Shown here: one piece after another, positions 29,249 through 39,189 of the stretch
Layout of the letters: every line of letters starts with the position of its first letter
Position numbering within the stretch: position 1 is the stretch's first letter
Source of the DNA: Sphingomonas oligoaromativorans
Lineage (GTDB): Bacteria > Pseudomonadota > Alphaproteobacteria > Sphingomonadales > Sphingomonadaceae
Direction: 5' to 3'
NCBI RefSeq assembly: GCF_011762195.1
Contig: NZ_JAASQK010000002.1
Location: 186,001 to 250,000 of the forward strand
Length of the DNA: 64,000 nt
Program-made: the position numbers and the translations under genes
The notes under the pieces: model-generated
What the model was told of the DNA's origin: nothing
Database searches by the model: none
What the model saw: the letters and a program-made list of their open reading frames with translations, nothing else

Positions 29249-29734
29249 ATGACGCTCCCGCCGCTTCCCGAAGCGCTCCAAACGCTCCGCACCCGCCCGC
29301 TCTTCACGCTTCAGGTGGCGGTCGACCCGCCCTACACCCCCGGCGGCCCCGCCGGCACGGAGACTCGGATCGGCGATATCCCCGGCGGCCGCTTCGAGGG
29401 CGAGCGCCTCTCCGGCACCGTGCTGCCCGGCGGCAGCGACTGGCAGACGCTGCGTGGCGATGGCTCGGTGCTGCTGGACGCGCGCATCGTGCTGCGTACC
29501 GCCGACGAAGCACTGATCGCGATGAGCTACACAGGCTTCCGCCACGGCCCGGCCGAGGTGATGGCGCAGCTCGCGCGTGGCGAGGAGGTGGACCCGGCGG
29601 CCTATTATTTCCGCATCCTGCCCCGCTTCTCGACCTCGGTGCCGGCCTATGCCTGGCTGAACGGCATCGCGGCCGCCGGCATCGGCCATCGCCTGCCGTC
29701 GGGGCCGGTCTACAGCGTCTTCGAGATCCTGTAA
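29249..29734 (+). CDS. DUF3237 domain protein
   Basis: 161-aa predicted beta-barrel of the DUF3237 family, with typical text GDIPGGRFEGERLSGTVLPGGSDWQ and AYYFRILPRFSTSVPAYAWLN. Function unknown; such genes often sit with oxidoreductases or hydrolases in catabolic operons. It follows the nitronate monooxygenase by 72 nt on the same strand. Confidence 0.85.
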   Translation: MTLPPLPEALQTLRTRPLFTLQVAVDPPYTPGGPAGTETRIGDIPGGRFEGERLSGTVLPGGSDWQTLRGDGSVLLDARIVLRTADEALIAMSYTGFRHGPAEVMAQLARGEEVDPAAYYFRILPRFSTSVPAYAWLNGIAAAGIGHRLPSGPVYSVFEIL

Positions 29735-29765
29735 CCGCCGGCGCGCAGGCCGCGAACCTCCACCG

Positions 29766-29784
29766 GAGGGCGCGCTCCGCCCTC
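29766..29784 (+). repeat. Intergenic hairpin before the FAD monooxygenase
   Basis: GAGGGCG and CGCCCTC form a perfect 7-bp stem with a 5-nt loop, 31 nt after the DUF3237 stop, with a C/T-rich tail. Possible weak terminator or mRNA element. Confidence 0.4.
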
Positions 29785-29831
29785 TCCCCCTTCGCTCAAG
29801 CAGTATGCTTACCGTCCGAAAGACCGCCCCC

Positions 29832-30944
29832 ATGAAAATCCTCGTCGCCGGCGCCGGCATCGCCGGCCTCGCCATGGCCCTCGCCCTGCGCGCCCGGAAC
29901 ATCGATTGCGACATCATCGAGCGGGAAGCCGCCGTCACGGCGCGCGGCGCGGGCATGTATCTGCCCGGCAACGCGGTGCGCGCGCTGGGCCAGCTCGGCG
30001 CGCTCGACCGCGTGCGCGCGACCGCCTCCCCGATCGACCGCCAGCGCATCTACGAGAGCAGCGGCCGTCTGCTCAACGAGGTGGACCTCAAGGCCTTCTG
30101 GCAGGCGTGCGGCGGCTGCCTCTCGCTCTCGCGCGCGGGCTTGCAGGGCATCCTCGGGGACGCGCTCAGCGGGGCGCCGATCCGCCATGGTCTCGCGGTC
30201 GCGGGCGTCCATTCGGATGGCGTGGGCGCGCACGTCACCTTCAGCGACGGCTCTACGCAGACCTACGACCTCGTGATCGGCGCGGACGGCATCCAGTCGA
30301 CCATCCGCGATCTCGTCTTCGGGGCGGAGGCGCCGCGCGATCTCGGCATCGCCTGCTGGCGGACGATCGTGGACAACCGCTTCGGCCTCACCGGCTGGAC
30401 GGCGATGCTTGGCCCCAAGCGGACGCTGCTTGCGATCCCCGTCGAGGAGGGCAAGCTCTACATCTATGGCGACGTCGCGGCGGCGGAAGGCGCGCATGAC
30501 CGCGTGCCGCCGGCCCGCATCCTCAGCGATCTCTTCTCCGGCTTCGCGGAGCCGCTGCGCCCGATCATCAGAAGCCTCGACGAGGCCCAGCCGATCCATG
30601 CCGCCCGCCTGCGCGAGATTCCGGCGCAAATCCGCCACAAGGGCCGCGTCGTGCTGATCGGCGACGCCGCCCACGCCACCTCGCCCAGCATGGCGCAGGG
30701 CGCGGGCATGGCGCTGGAGGATGCGCTGGTGCTGGCCGAGACACTGGCAGACGCCGGATCGGTTCCGGCCGCGCTGGAGGCCTTCTCCGCGCGCCGCCTC
30801 GGCCGCGTCCAGTGGGTGCAGAAGCAGAGCGGCAAGCGCGACAAGGTCCGCACCCTGCCGGGCTTCCTGCGCAATGTGGCGCTCTCGCGCTTCGGCACCC
30901 CGCTCTATGCCAAGGCCTTCACGCCGCTGATCGGGGCGATCTAG
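29832..30944 (+). CDS. FAD-dependent monooxygenase (PHBH-like)
   Basis: 370-aa flavoprotein hydroxylase. FAD/NAD motifs in order: GAGIAGLAMALALRARNIDCDIIERE (about 6-31), the DG motif DLVIGADGIQSTIRD (about 152), and GD motif VVLIGDAAHATSPSMAQGAGMALEDA (about 280). Members hydroxylate aromatic rings with NAD(P)H and O2. The start MKILVAGAG at 29832 is preferred to the in-frame ATG at 29805. Its TAG stop is the first part of a palindromic repeat. Substrate unknown. Confidence 0.9.
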   Translation: MKILVAGAGIAGLAMALALRARNIDCDIIEREAAVTARGAGMYLPGNAVRALGQLGALDRVRATASPIDRQRIYESSGRLLNEVDLKAFWQACGGCLSLSRAGLQGILGDALSGAPIRHGLAVAGVHSDGVGAHVTFSDGSTQTYDLVIGADGIQSTIRDLVFGAEAPRDLGIACWRTIVDNRFGLTGWTAMLGPKRTLLAIPVEEGKLYIYGDVAAAEGAHDRVPPARILSDLFSGFAEPLRPIIRSLDEAQPIHAARLREIPAQIRHKGRVVLIGDAAHATSPSMAQGAGMALEDALVLAETLADAGSVPAALEAFSARRLGRVQWVQKQSGKRDKVRTLPGFLRNVALSRFGTPLYAKAFTPLIGAI

Positions 30945-30991
30945 AGCGATTTCGAAGCGGATGGACTCATCCGCTGACTCGGAAATCGCGG
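30941..30991 (+). repeat. 51-bp palindromic repeat (copy 1)
   Basis: Outer arms GCGATTTC (30946-30953) and GAAATCGC (30982-30989) enclose inner arms AGCGGATG and CATCCGCT (loop GACT). Conserved ends are CTAGAGCGATTTC and GCTGACTCGGAAATCGCGG. It starts at the TAG stop codon of the monooxygenase gene and lies between convergent genes. A second copy lies at 58504-58554 in the opposite orientation. It looks like a REP-type element. Confidence 0.85.
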
Positions 30992-31001
30992 CAATCGGAG
31001 A

Positions 31002-32348
31002 TCAGAGCCCCTCGCCCTCGACCCAATGCGAATTGGCGAGGCGGCGGGCGATGCTCCAGGCCTGGCGGCGGATGTCCGGCACGGCGACGATCTCCCAGAA
31101 GGCGCCGCGCGTCATCGGGCCGATCACGAGCAGTTCGTCCGACGCCTTGCCGTCGCGGTCGATGGCGCGCGAGTCCTGATCGACGTCGAGGCCGATGCCG
31201 AGCGGGTCGGCCCGCAGCCGCCCGCGATCGCGCAAGGCGCGCAGCAGCGGTTCGCGGGCACGGCCCAGATCGCCCTGCGGCCCGGTCGCGTTGACGAGCT
31301 TGGCGGCGACCAGCTCGCGCACCTCCGCGCTTCCGCGCGGGCGATAGCGGATGGTGAGCCCCTCCGCGCAGGGCTCCACCGAGACGAGGCGTCCGGCCTC
31401 GATGGCAAGCCGGTTCTCGGCCTCCATCCGCTCCAGCTTCCCGGCGACGAGCGGCGAGATGCGGTGGCGATGCACATCCCACCACGGCCGGAGGTGGCGC
31501 AGGAAGCGCGCGCGATCCGTCCTCGACATCGCCCGCCAAAGGCCCTGCGTATAGGGGCGCAGCTCATCGACCGCGACGCGCCACGGCACCTCCCGCGCGC
31601 GCTGACGGAGCGCCCGGAGCATCCCCACCGCATCGGTCGGCGGCCGCTCGGTGCGCGACGGCTCCACCACCTCATGACGATGCGGCTGCGGCGTGAAGCC
31701 ATGCCGGGACAGCGCCAGCGCCCGGCCGCGAAAACCCTCGGCGTCGAGCAGCAGCGCCACGTCGACCATGGTGAGCCCCGTGCCGATCACCGCCACCATG
31801 CCCTCCGGCGGCAAGCCCTCCATCAGCGAGCCGTGCCAGGGATCGGCGATATAGCGTTCATCGGCCAGCGCCGCCTCGCCGATGCCGGGCGGAGTCGTCG
31901 GCGGCAGGTTGCCGACCGCCAGCGCCACCACATCCCCCTCGACCGACGAGCCGTCCGCCAGCAGCACGCGCTGGCCGTGGCCGGAAGGCTCGATATCCAC
32001 CGCATCGCCACGGACGACCGCGAGACGCCCCGTGCTCCGCTCGATCGCCTCGTGGAGCATCTGCTCCAGATAGTCGCCGTAGATCTGGCGCGGCACGAAA
32101 TGCGAGCCGTCATACTCCGAACAGCCCGCCAGCCAGCGGGTGAAATGATCGGGATCGTCCGGGTAGGCGCTCATGTTCGCGGCGCGGACGTTCAGCAGAT
32201 GCCGGGGATGCGCGGTCGAATAAGCGGTGCCGCGCCCCGGCACCGAGCGCCGCTCGATCAGCGTGGCGCGCGGCCCGTCATGACGCACCAGATTGATCGC
32301 GAGCAACGCGCCCGAGAAACCGCCACCGACAATCACGACATGAGACAA
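31002..32348 (-). CDS. FAD/NAD(P)-binding protein
   Basis: 448 aa. N-terminal dinucleotide fold VVIVGGGFSGALLAINL (about 4-20), then GRGTAYSTAHPRHLLNVRAANMSAYPDDP, typical of a group of proteins with an FAD-NAD(P)-binding domain found in many proteobacteria (COG4529-like). A second nucleotide-type motif is VAVIGTGLTMVDVALLL (about 180). Reaction unknown; possibly a lysine/ornithine-monooxygenase-like or redox-cofactor protein. Transcribed toward the palindromic repeat. Confidence 0.82.
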   Translation of the reverse strand: MSHVVIVGGGFSGALLAINLVRHDGPRATLIERRSVPGRGTAYSTAHPRHLLNVRAANMSAYPDDPDHFTRWLAGCSEYDGSHFVPRQIYGDYLEQMLHEAIERSTGRLAVVRGDAVDIEPSGHGQRVLLADGSSVEGDVVALAVGNLPPTTPPGIGEAALADERYIADPWHGSLMEGLPPEGMVAVIGTGLTMVDVALLLDAEGFRGRALALSRHGFTPQPHRHEVVEPSRTERPPTDAVGMLRALRQRAREVPWRVAVDELRPYTQGLWRAMSRTDRARFLRHLRPWWDVHRHRISPLVAGKLERMEAENRLAIEAGRLVSVEPCAEGLTIRYRPRGSAEVRELVAAKLVNATGPQGDLGRAREPLLRALRDRGRLRADPLGIGLDVDQDSRAIDRDGKASDELLVIGPMTRGAFWEIVAVPDIRRQAWSIARRLANSHWVEGEGL

Positions 32349-32422
32349 AACGCATCTCCCTTGCGGCGTCTATGCGCCTTGGCCTGCCTGCATAGCGGCG
32401 GCGCGACGACAACGGAATGCGT

Positions 32423-32446
32423 GGCGGCTCCCGAACGGGAACCGCC
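32423..32446 (-). terminator. Probable terminator of glmS
   Basis: Eleven nt past the glmS stop, GGCGG and TCCCG pair with CGGGA and CCGCC around an AA loop with one mismatched pair, giving a 10-bp GC stem. No T-run is visible, so termination may need Rho. Confidence 0.4.
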
Positions 32447-32457
32447 CTCTCAACCGG

Positions 32458-34296
<1,839 letters not shown>

Positions 34297-34313
34297 AGAT
34301 GTTCACTCCCCGG

Positions 34314-34331
34314 CCCTTCGATCGCGAAGGG
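34314..34331 (-). repeat. Hairpin in the glmS leader
   Basis: CCCTTCG and CGAAGGG form a perfect 7-bp stem with an ATCG loop, 17 nt before the glmS start codon. It may affect translation or serve as a processing site in the glmU-glmS mRNA. It does not resemble the Gram-positive glmS ribozyme. Confidence 0.4.
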
Positions 34332-34376
34332 ACGCCGCCTACTAGGCAATCCGCGCTGAATCGTCGCTTACTCGTT

Positions 34377-34394
34377 CATGACCATGCGGTCATG
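34377..34394 (-). repeat. Hairpin directly after glmU
   Basis: CATGACC and GGTCATG form a perfect 7-bp stem with a 4-nt loop, 6 nt after the glmU stop. Too AT-poor downstream to be a classical terminator; possibly an mRNA 3'-end or processing structure. Confidence 0.4.
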
Positions 34395-34400
34395 TGCCGG

Positions 34401-35771
34401 TTATGCGCCGGCCTTCTTCTCCGCCATCCGCGCACGGAAGCGAGCGGCCCAGCCGGGCTTCTCCTCCTGTCCGGGGCGGACGAGGGCGAGCGCATCGGCG
34501 GCGACGTCCTTCGTCACCACCGATCCCGCCGCCACGATCGCGCCCTTGCCGATCGTGACGGGCGCCACCAGCGCGCTGTTCGAGCCGACGAACGCGCCCT
34601 CGCCCACCACGGTGCGGTATTTGAAGAAGCCGTCATAGTTGCAGAAGATCGTGCCCGCGCCGATGTTCGCGCCCGCGCCCACATCGCCATCGCCGATGTA
34701 GGAGAGGTGGTTGGCCTTGGCACCCACGCCCAGCGTCGCCTTCTTCACCTCGACGAAGTTGCCGACGCGCGCCTTCTCGCCGATCACGGCCCCCGGACGG
34801 AGCCGCGCGAAGGGGCCGATGTCGGCCTTCGTCGCCACGGTCGCGCCTTCGAGATGGCTGAAGGCGTGGATCACCGCCCCGTCCGCCACGCTCACGCCGT
34901 GACCGAAGACGACGTTGGGCTCGATCGTCACATCCCGGCCGATCTGCGTGTCCCATGCGAACCACACCGTCTCGGGCGCGATCAGCGTGGCGCCGTCGGC
35001 CATCGCCTGCGCGCGGCGGCGGGTCTGCCAGGCGGCCTCCATGCCGGCCAGTTCGGCGCGGCTGTTGACGCCCGCCACTTCCCACGCCTCGGCCTCGATC
35101 ACGGCGGACGGGCGGCCATCCTCCGCCGCCAGCATCACGATGTCGGGGAGGTAATATTCAGCCGCCGCATTGGCGTTGCCGACGCGCTTGAGAAGTGGCC
35201 ACAAATCCGCCCCGCGCACCGCCATCAGGCCTGAATTGCAGAGCGTCACGGCGCGCTCTTCCTCGGTCGCGTCCTTATATTCGACCATCTTGGCGATGGT
35301 GCCCTTCTCGTCGGCGATGACGCGGCCATAAGCGAGCGCGTCGTCCGGGCGGAAGCCGAGCACCACCACCGCCGGGCGATCCGCCTCGTGCAGGCGCGCG
35401 AGCATCCGCGCCATCGTCTCGGTCTGGACCATCGGCACGTCGCCGTAGAGGATGAGGACATCGCCATCGAAGCCCTCCAGCGCCGCCTCGGCCTGCTGGA
35501 CGGCGTGCGCGGTGCCGAGCTGCGGCTCCTGAAGCGCCACGCGCGCGCCGCGCGGCTCGACCGCCTTCTCCACCTGCTCGCGACCGGCGCCGACGACGAC
35601 CACCTCCGCCACCGGCCCCAGCGCCTCGATGCCGGCCAGCAGATGCATCAGCATCGGCCGCCCCGCGACCGGATGGAGCACCTTGTGCAGATCGGACTTC
35701 ATGCGGGTGCCCTTGCCGGCGGCGAGGATCACGGCGGCGAATGGGCGGGGCGTGGCGATCGGTTGGGTCAT
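34401..35771 (-). CDS. glmU: Bifunctional UDP-N-acetylglucosamine pyrophosphorylase / glucosamine-1-phosphate N-acetyltransferase
   Basis: Carries out the last two steps of UDP-GlcNAc synthesis. 456 aa from the ATG before TQPIATPRPFAAVILAAGKGTRM; the longer frame is unconserved. N-terminal Rossmann pyrophosphorylase with LAAGKGTRMKSDLHKVLHPVAGRPM and YGDVP; C-terminal left-handed beta-helix of hexapeptide repeats (IGPFARLRPGAVIGEKARVGNFVEVKKATLG; NIGAGTIFCNYDG). Start-to-start divergent from gph across 61 nt. Confidence 0.97.
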   Translation of the reverse strand: MTQPIATPRPFAAVILAAGKGTRMKSDLHKVLHPVAGRPMLMHLLAGIEALGPVAEVVVVGAGREQVEKAVEPRGARVALQEPQLGTAHAVQQAEAALEGFDGDVLILYGDVPMVQTETMARMLARLHEADRPAVVVLGFRPDDALAYGRVIADEKGTIAKMVEYKDATEEERAVTLCNSGLMAVRGADLWPLLKRVGNANAAAEYYLPDIVMLAAEDGRPSAVIEAEAWEVAGVNSRAELAGMEAAWQTRRRAQAMADGATLIAPETVWFAWDTQIGRDVTIEPNVVFGHGVSVADGAVIHAFSHLEGATVATKADIGPFARLRPGAVIGEKARVGNFVEVKKATLGVGAKANHLSYIGDGDVGAGANIGAGTIFCNYDGFFKYRTVVGEGAFVGSNSALVAPVTIGKGAIVAAGSVVTKDVAADALALVRPGQEEKPGWAARFRARMAEKKAGA

Positions 35772-35832
35772 GGCCCGGCTGATGCCACGGCGCGCTTGCT
35801 TATTCCAGCACCCGCCGCCATTCGATCGCGCC

Positions 35833-36507
35833 ATGAGCGCCTTCCAAACCTCCCGCTTCCGCACCGTCGTGTTCGATCTCGACGGAACGCTGGCCGACAC
35901 CGCGCCGGACCTCACCGCCTCGCTGAACCACACGCTGGGCAAGCTCGGCCGTCCGGCGGTTCCTGCCGAGGATGTCCGCCACATGGTCGGCCATGGCGTG
36001 CGCGCGCTGCTGCGCAACGGGCTCGCCGCGACGGGCGAGGTGTCGGAAGCGCTGATCGACGAAGGCTTCCCGATCTTCTTCGCCTATTACGAAGCGCATA
36101 TCGCCGATCACACCCGCCCCTTCCCCGGCGTGGAAGAGGCGCTCGCCGCGCTGGAGGCGGACGGCGTGAAGATCGCGGTCTGCACCAACAAGCTGGAGGC
36201 GCTGACCTTCGACCTGCTGGCCGCGCTCGGCTGGAAGGATCGCTTCGCGGCGGTGGTCGGCGGGGATACGCTGCCGGTGCGCAAGCCCGATCCCGCGCCG
36301 CTGTTCGAGGCGATCGCGCGGGCGGGTGGCGAAGGCCCGGCGGCGTTCGTTGGCGATTCGATCACCGACACCGATACCGCGAAAGCGGCTGGCCTCCCCT
36401 GCGTCGCGCTGAGCTTCGGCTTTTCCGACCGCCCGCCGAGCGAACTGGGCGCGGACCGGCTGATCGACCATTGGGACGAGCTGATCCCGGCGCTGGCCAG
36501 CCTCTAA
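35833..36507 (+). CDS. gph: Phosphoglycolate phosphatase (HAD family)
   Basis: 224-aa HAD hydrolase that dephosphorylates 2-phosphoglycolate, a product of DNA 3'-end repair and photorespiratory-type side reactions. Motif I FDLDGTLADTAPDLTASLN (about 13-31), motif II CTNK (about 117), motif III KPDPAPLF, motif IV FVGDSITDTDTAKAAG. The long upstream frame lies antisense to glmU and is not used. Its stop overlaps the convergent nucleotidyltransferase by 4 bp. Confidence 0.92.
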   Translation: MSAFQTSRFRTVVFDLDGTLADTAPDLTASLNHTLGKLGRPAVPAEDVRHMVGHGVRALLRNGLAATGEVSEALIDEGFPIFFAYYEAHIADHTRPFPGVEEALAALEADGVKIAVCTNKLEALTFDLLAALGWKDRFAAVVGGDTLPVRKPDPAPLFEAIARAGGEGPAAFVGDSITDTDTAKAAGLPCVALSFGFSDRPPSELGADRLIDHWDELIPALASL

Positions 36508-37517
36508 GCCGGTTTGCGCGTCGCCTTGGTCCAGAGGTGGCGCGCGAGCATCAGCGGCGGCATTCGTAGCCAGTGCGAGCGGATGTAGAAGCCAAGGCGG
36601 GTGAAGCTGTGCCCCTGCCGCCCCCAGCCATCGCGGGCGAGCAGGCGGCGGCGGTAGAGCGGATCGACGGTGAAGCGCGCGCGCCAGCCATCCGGGATCG
36701 GCGCGCCGTAGAGGTCCGCCGCCTGCCGCAGGGCGCGACGAACGGCACCGGCCAGATCATGCCGTCGCGCCCGCTCGTCGAGTTGCCTCCAGAAATCGTC
36801 GCTCGCGAACTCGCGCAGCAGCCGGTCGATGTCCCACAGGTTGCGCAGGCCTCCGGCCAGATCGCCATCCGCGTAGAGATGCGCAGCCGCGTGGACCACC
36901 ATGTCCGCCGGCGACAGGATCGACAGCCCGTTCCCCAGCGGCACCGCATCGGCCAGCAGCGCCTCGGCGTCGGGCGTGGGCCGAGCGGTCGGCGGCAGGA
37001 TGGTGTGGTGGACGTCGATCATCCGATCCCGCTCGCGGTGGATCAGCGGCGGAAGCTCATGCATCCAGCGGCGATAATAGGCGTCGTCATAGGCGTCTTC
37101 CTTGACCGGCTCCCAGCCGAAGGCGCGCAGGGCCTGCTCCACCGCATCAAGGGCATCACGGGGCACGAGGATGTCGAGATCGCCGATCGAGCGCCCCTGC
37201 CCCGCATCGAGCCCCGCCGCCGCGAAGGCCGTGCCCTTGAGCAGCACCACCGGCAAATCGAGCGACGCCAGCGCGCGGCGCGCCATCTCCGCTTCCCAGA
37301 GGGCCGCCCGGCGTTCCTGCTTCGCGCCCTCCTCGGCATCGGCGAGGATGCGGGCGACCGCCTCCGGCACGCTCCGCCGATCCAGCCGATGCGCCAGCGT
37401 GCCGATCAGCCGCTCCGCGCGCGCCGCCGTGAGGAGCGCCGTCCATTGCTCCGCCGAGAGCCCCGCGACGCTCCCCGGATCGCGCAACGCCGCGACCAGC
37501 AGGCGAGCCGCCGTCAT
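36504..37517 (-). CDS. Nucleotidyltransferase family protein of the HPr-rel-A cassette
   Basis: 337 aa. The nucleotidyltransferase centre is LPVVLLKGTAFAAAGLD...GRSIGDLDILVPRDALDAVEQAL (about 92-130), with two Asp as metal ligands; then a long helical region (VVHAAAHLYADGDLAGGLRNLWDIDRLLR). This fits the PF14907-type family often found with PqqD/HprK-like genes and in some lasso-peptide clusters. ATG overlaps the kinase stop by 4 bp (ATGA). Last gene of the cassette; it may add a nucleotide or related group to the same target. Target unknown. Confidence 0.85.
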   Translation of the reverse strand: MTAARLLVAALRDPGSVAGLSAEQWTALLTAARAERLIGTLAHRLDRRSVPEAVARILADAEEGAKQERRAALWEAEMARRALASLDLPVVLLKGTAFAAAGLDAGQGRSIGDLDILVPRDALDAVEQALRAFGWEPVKEDAYDDAYYRRWMHELPPLIHRERDRMIDVHHTILPPTARPTPDAEALLADAVPLGNGLSILSPADMVVHAAAHLYADGDLAGGLRNLWDIDRLLREFASDDFWRQLDERARRHDLAGAVRRALRQAADLYGAPIPDGWRARFTVDPLYRRRLLARDGWGRQGHSFTRLGFYIRSHWLRMPPLMLARHLWTKATRKPA

Positions 37518-38368
37518 GCCTCGCTCCACAGGCGCTCAGCCAGCGCCATGCCGGTCGCGCTGTCGGGATAGTCGATGGTGAGCGCGGGCACCGTCCGCAC
37601 CAGCCGCGAGAGGGCCGTGAAGCCGGCTTCCCCCAGCGCCACATAATTGGTCGAAGCCTGCGTCAGCCGCATGAAAGCCTCGCTCGGCGCCATCGGCTCG
37701 ACCGCTTCCGCGAAACCGAAGCGCGGGAAGAGCAGCAGCGCAGGCGGCGCCGTCTCGGCCATCCGCGCGAGGGCATCGGCGGGTGGACGCCAATAGCCGA
37801 TGCGGCCCTTGGGCGTATCCTCGATCACCGGGCCGACCGTGCCGCCCGCCTGGCGCACCGCCGCGATCGCCTGGTTCTTGAGGCTCGCCGCACGCGGGAA
37901 CGGGTGGATGCGGCCATCCTCCAGCGAGACGAAGGCGAACTCGTCGCCAAGGAACCGCCAGCCATTCATCGCCAGCAGCGTCGCCAGCGTCGACTTGCCC
38001 GAGCCCGACGCGCCCGACATCAACAGCACGCGCCCGCCCCGCTCCACCGCCGAGCAGTGCAGCAGCAGATGCCGCCGCCAGCCGAGCGCGACCTGAAGGT
38101 TCATCCCCATCTCGGCCGCGAGCAGCCCCTGCTCCAGCGGCAGGGGCGCGGCGTCGGGCAGCCAATAATCCCCCGAGATCGCCACCGAAGGCCGCAGCCA
38201 GCGCCTCCACGGCCGCTCAGGATAGAGGCGGACGGTCAGGTCGGGGATCGCGCCCTCGGGCTCGGGATAGCCTTCGTAGAGCGCCGCCAGCGCCTCCACG
38301 GGCGCCCGCCACGCCGCACCGACGCGAAAGCCCACCGGGCCGACCCGGACCGCGTGCGCGTGCCTCAT
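37514..38368 (-). CDS. HprK-related kinase A
   Basis: 284-aa P-loop kinase related to HPr kinase/phosphorylase. N-terminal part about 1-95 is cassette-specific; the kinase core has HCSAVERGGRVLLMSGASGSGKSTLATLLAMNGWRFLGDEFAFV (about 103-147), where GASGSGKST is the Walker A loop and GDE the metal-binding acidic pair. HPr kinase acts on Ser of HPr; relatives in lasso-peptide clusters phosphorylate a C-terminal Ser of the peptide. No HPr gene is near. Overlaps both neighbours by ATGA, implying coupled translation. The target is probably the exported protein of this cassette, by inference. Confidence 0.87.
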   Translation of the reverse strand: MRHAHAVRVGPVGFRVGAAWRAPVEALAALYEGYPEPEGAIPDLTVRLYPERPWRRWLRPSVAISGDYWLPDAAPLPLEQGLLAAEMGMNLQVALGWRRHLLLHCSAVERGGRVLLMSGASGSGKSTLATLLAMNGWRFLGDEFAFVSLEDGRIHPFPRAASLKNQAIAAVRQAGGTVGPVIEDTPKGRIGYWRPPADALARMAETAPPALLLFPRFGFAEAVEPMAPSEAFMRLTQASTNYVALGEAGFTALSRLVRTVPALTIDYPDSATGMALAERLWSEA

Positions 38369-38640
38369 GCCCGCCAGACGAGCCCGGCGGTGACGAGTTC
38401 CTCCATCCGCGCCTCGATGGCATCGGCTTCGGAACCGATCAGATCATAGCGACGGGAGAGCCGCTCCAGCAGCGTGCGCGCGTCGGCCGGCCCCTCGGCC
38501 AGCGCGTCGAGCAGTTCGGGGGCGGGCGATGCCAGCAGATGCGTCGCGCCCGAGGGGCGATGGAGCACCGCCACCAGCTCGTCCAGCTCCACCACCGCGC
38601 GCGCCGAGGGCGGATCGGCGGCATAGACGGGCGTCGTCAT
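38365..38640 (-). CDS. PqqD-family peptide chaperone of the HPr-rel-A cassette
   Basis: 91-aa winged-helix-type protein of the PqqD/RiPP-recognition-element kind (VVELDELVAVLHRPSGATHLLASPAPELLDALA...EARMEELVTAGLVWRA). Such domains bind a leader or precursor peptide and present it to modifying enzymes. It begins 7 nt after the small exported protein and overlaps the kinase start by 4 bp. Its presence is the main reason to think the cassette modifies a peptide or protein. Confidence 0.85.
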   Translation of the reverse strand: MTTPVYAADPPSARAVVELDELVAVLHRPSGATHLLASPAPELLDALAEGPADARTLLERLSRRYDLIGSEADAIEARMEELVTAGLVWRA

Positions 38641-38647
38641 CCCCGGT

Positions 38648-39076
38648 TCAGGGGCGCGGCATCTGAAGCGAGGCGTAGCAGGTGAAGCCGCTCGTGCCCT
38701 GCTGAAGCCGGCGGATATAATTGACATAGGCCTGCCGCGCCGAGGGATCGAAGCCCGGCGGCGACATGCCGTTTATCATCTTCTTCGCTTCCTCGCCGGT
38801 CACGGCGCGCGGCGCGGGGCGGAAGGCGCCCTTGGTCTCGGGCGGCACCAGACGGCCGTCGGATGCGATATACTCGCCCGCATGGCCGGGATCGGGGATC
38901 GGGATGCGGCAGTTCAGGACGGACGCCGCCGTCGACGCCAGCGCCGGGCGGATCGTGACGACCGACGAAGCGGCCACCGCGCCGAGCATCAGCGCCGCGC
39001 GACGCCCCGGCAACGCGGGAGAACCGGGGCTTCCCGCCTCCGGCTCTTTCTCCGGCTTGTCATAATCCTCAGCCAT
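38648..39076 (-). CDS. Small exported protein of the HPr-rel-A cassette, candidate substrate
   Basis: 142 aa, family without a known function. An acidic start (MAEDYDKPEKEPEAGSPG) is followed by a twin-Arg and hydrophobic run (PGRRAALMLGAVAASSVVTI) ending in ALA, so it is probably exported, perhaps by Tat. The mature part has two Cys (LNCRIPIPDPG and GFTCYASLQMPRP) that could form a disulfide, and a C-terminal Ser/Tyr-bearing tail. It is the first gene of the cassette, 7 nt before the PqqD-like gene, the position of a precursor. The ATG at 39076 is chosen over TTG 39079. Confidence 0.7.
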   Translation of the reverse strand: MAEDYDKPEKEPEAGSPGSPALPGRRAALMLGAVAASSVVTIRPALASTAASVLNCRIPIPDPGHAGEYIASDGRLVPPETKGAFRPAPRAVTGEEAKKMINGMSPPGFDPSARQAYVNYIRRLQQGTSGFTCYASLQMPRP

Positions 39077-39189
39077 CAAGCCCCCACATAGGTCGTTCAG
39101 CCTTTCTTATCCGTAAACATCGGCCATCATAAGGGGGCGGATGCGCGTATGACGGGCAAAGCGGCACAAAGCGGGACGAGGTGGTGTTG

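Noticed and set aside
34297-34400. glmS ribozyme upstream of glmS
   Set aside because: The known ribozyme is a larger, conserved Gram-positive fold; this gap holds only two 7-bp hairpins.
39181-39189. GTG at 39181 as the phoR start
   Set aside because: The ATG at 39190 has GAGG at a suitable distance; the GTG would leave the site partly inside the coding sequence.
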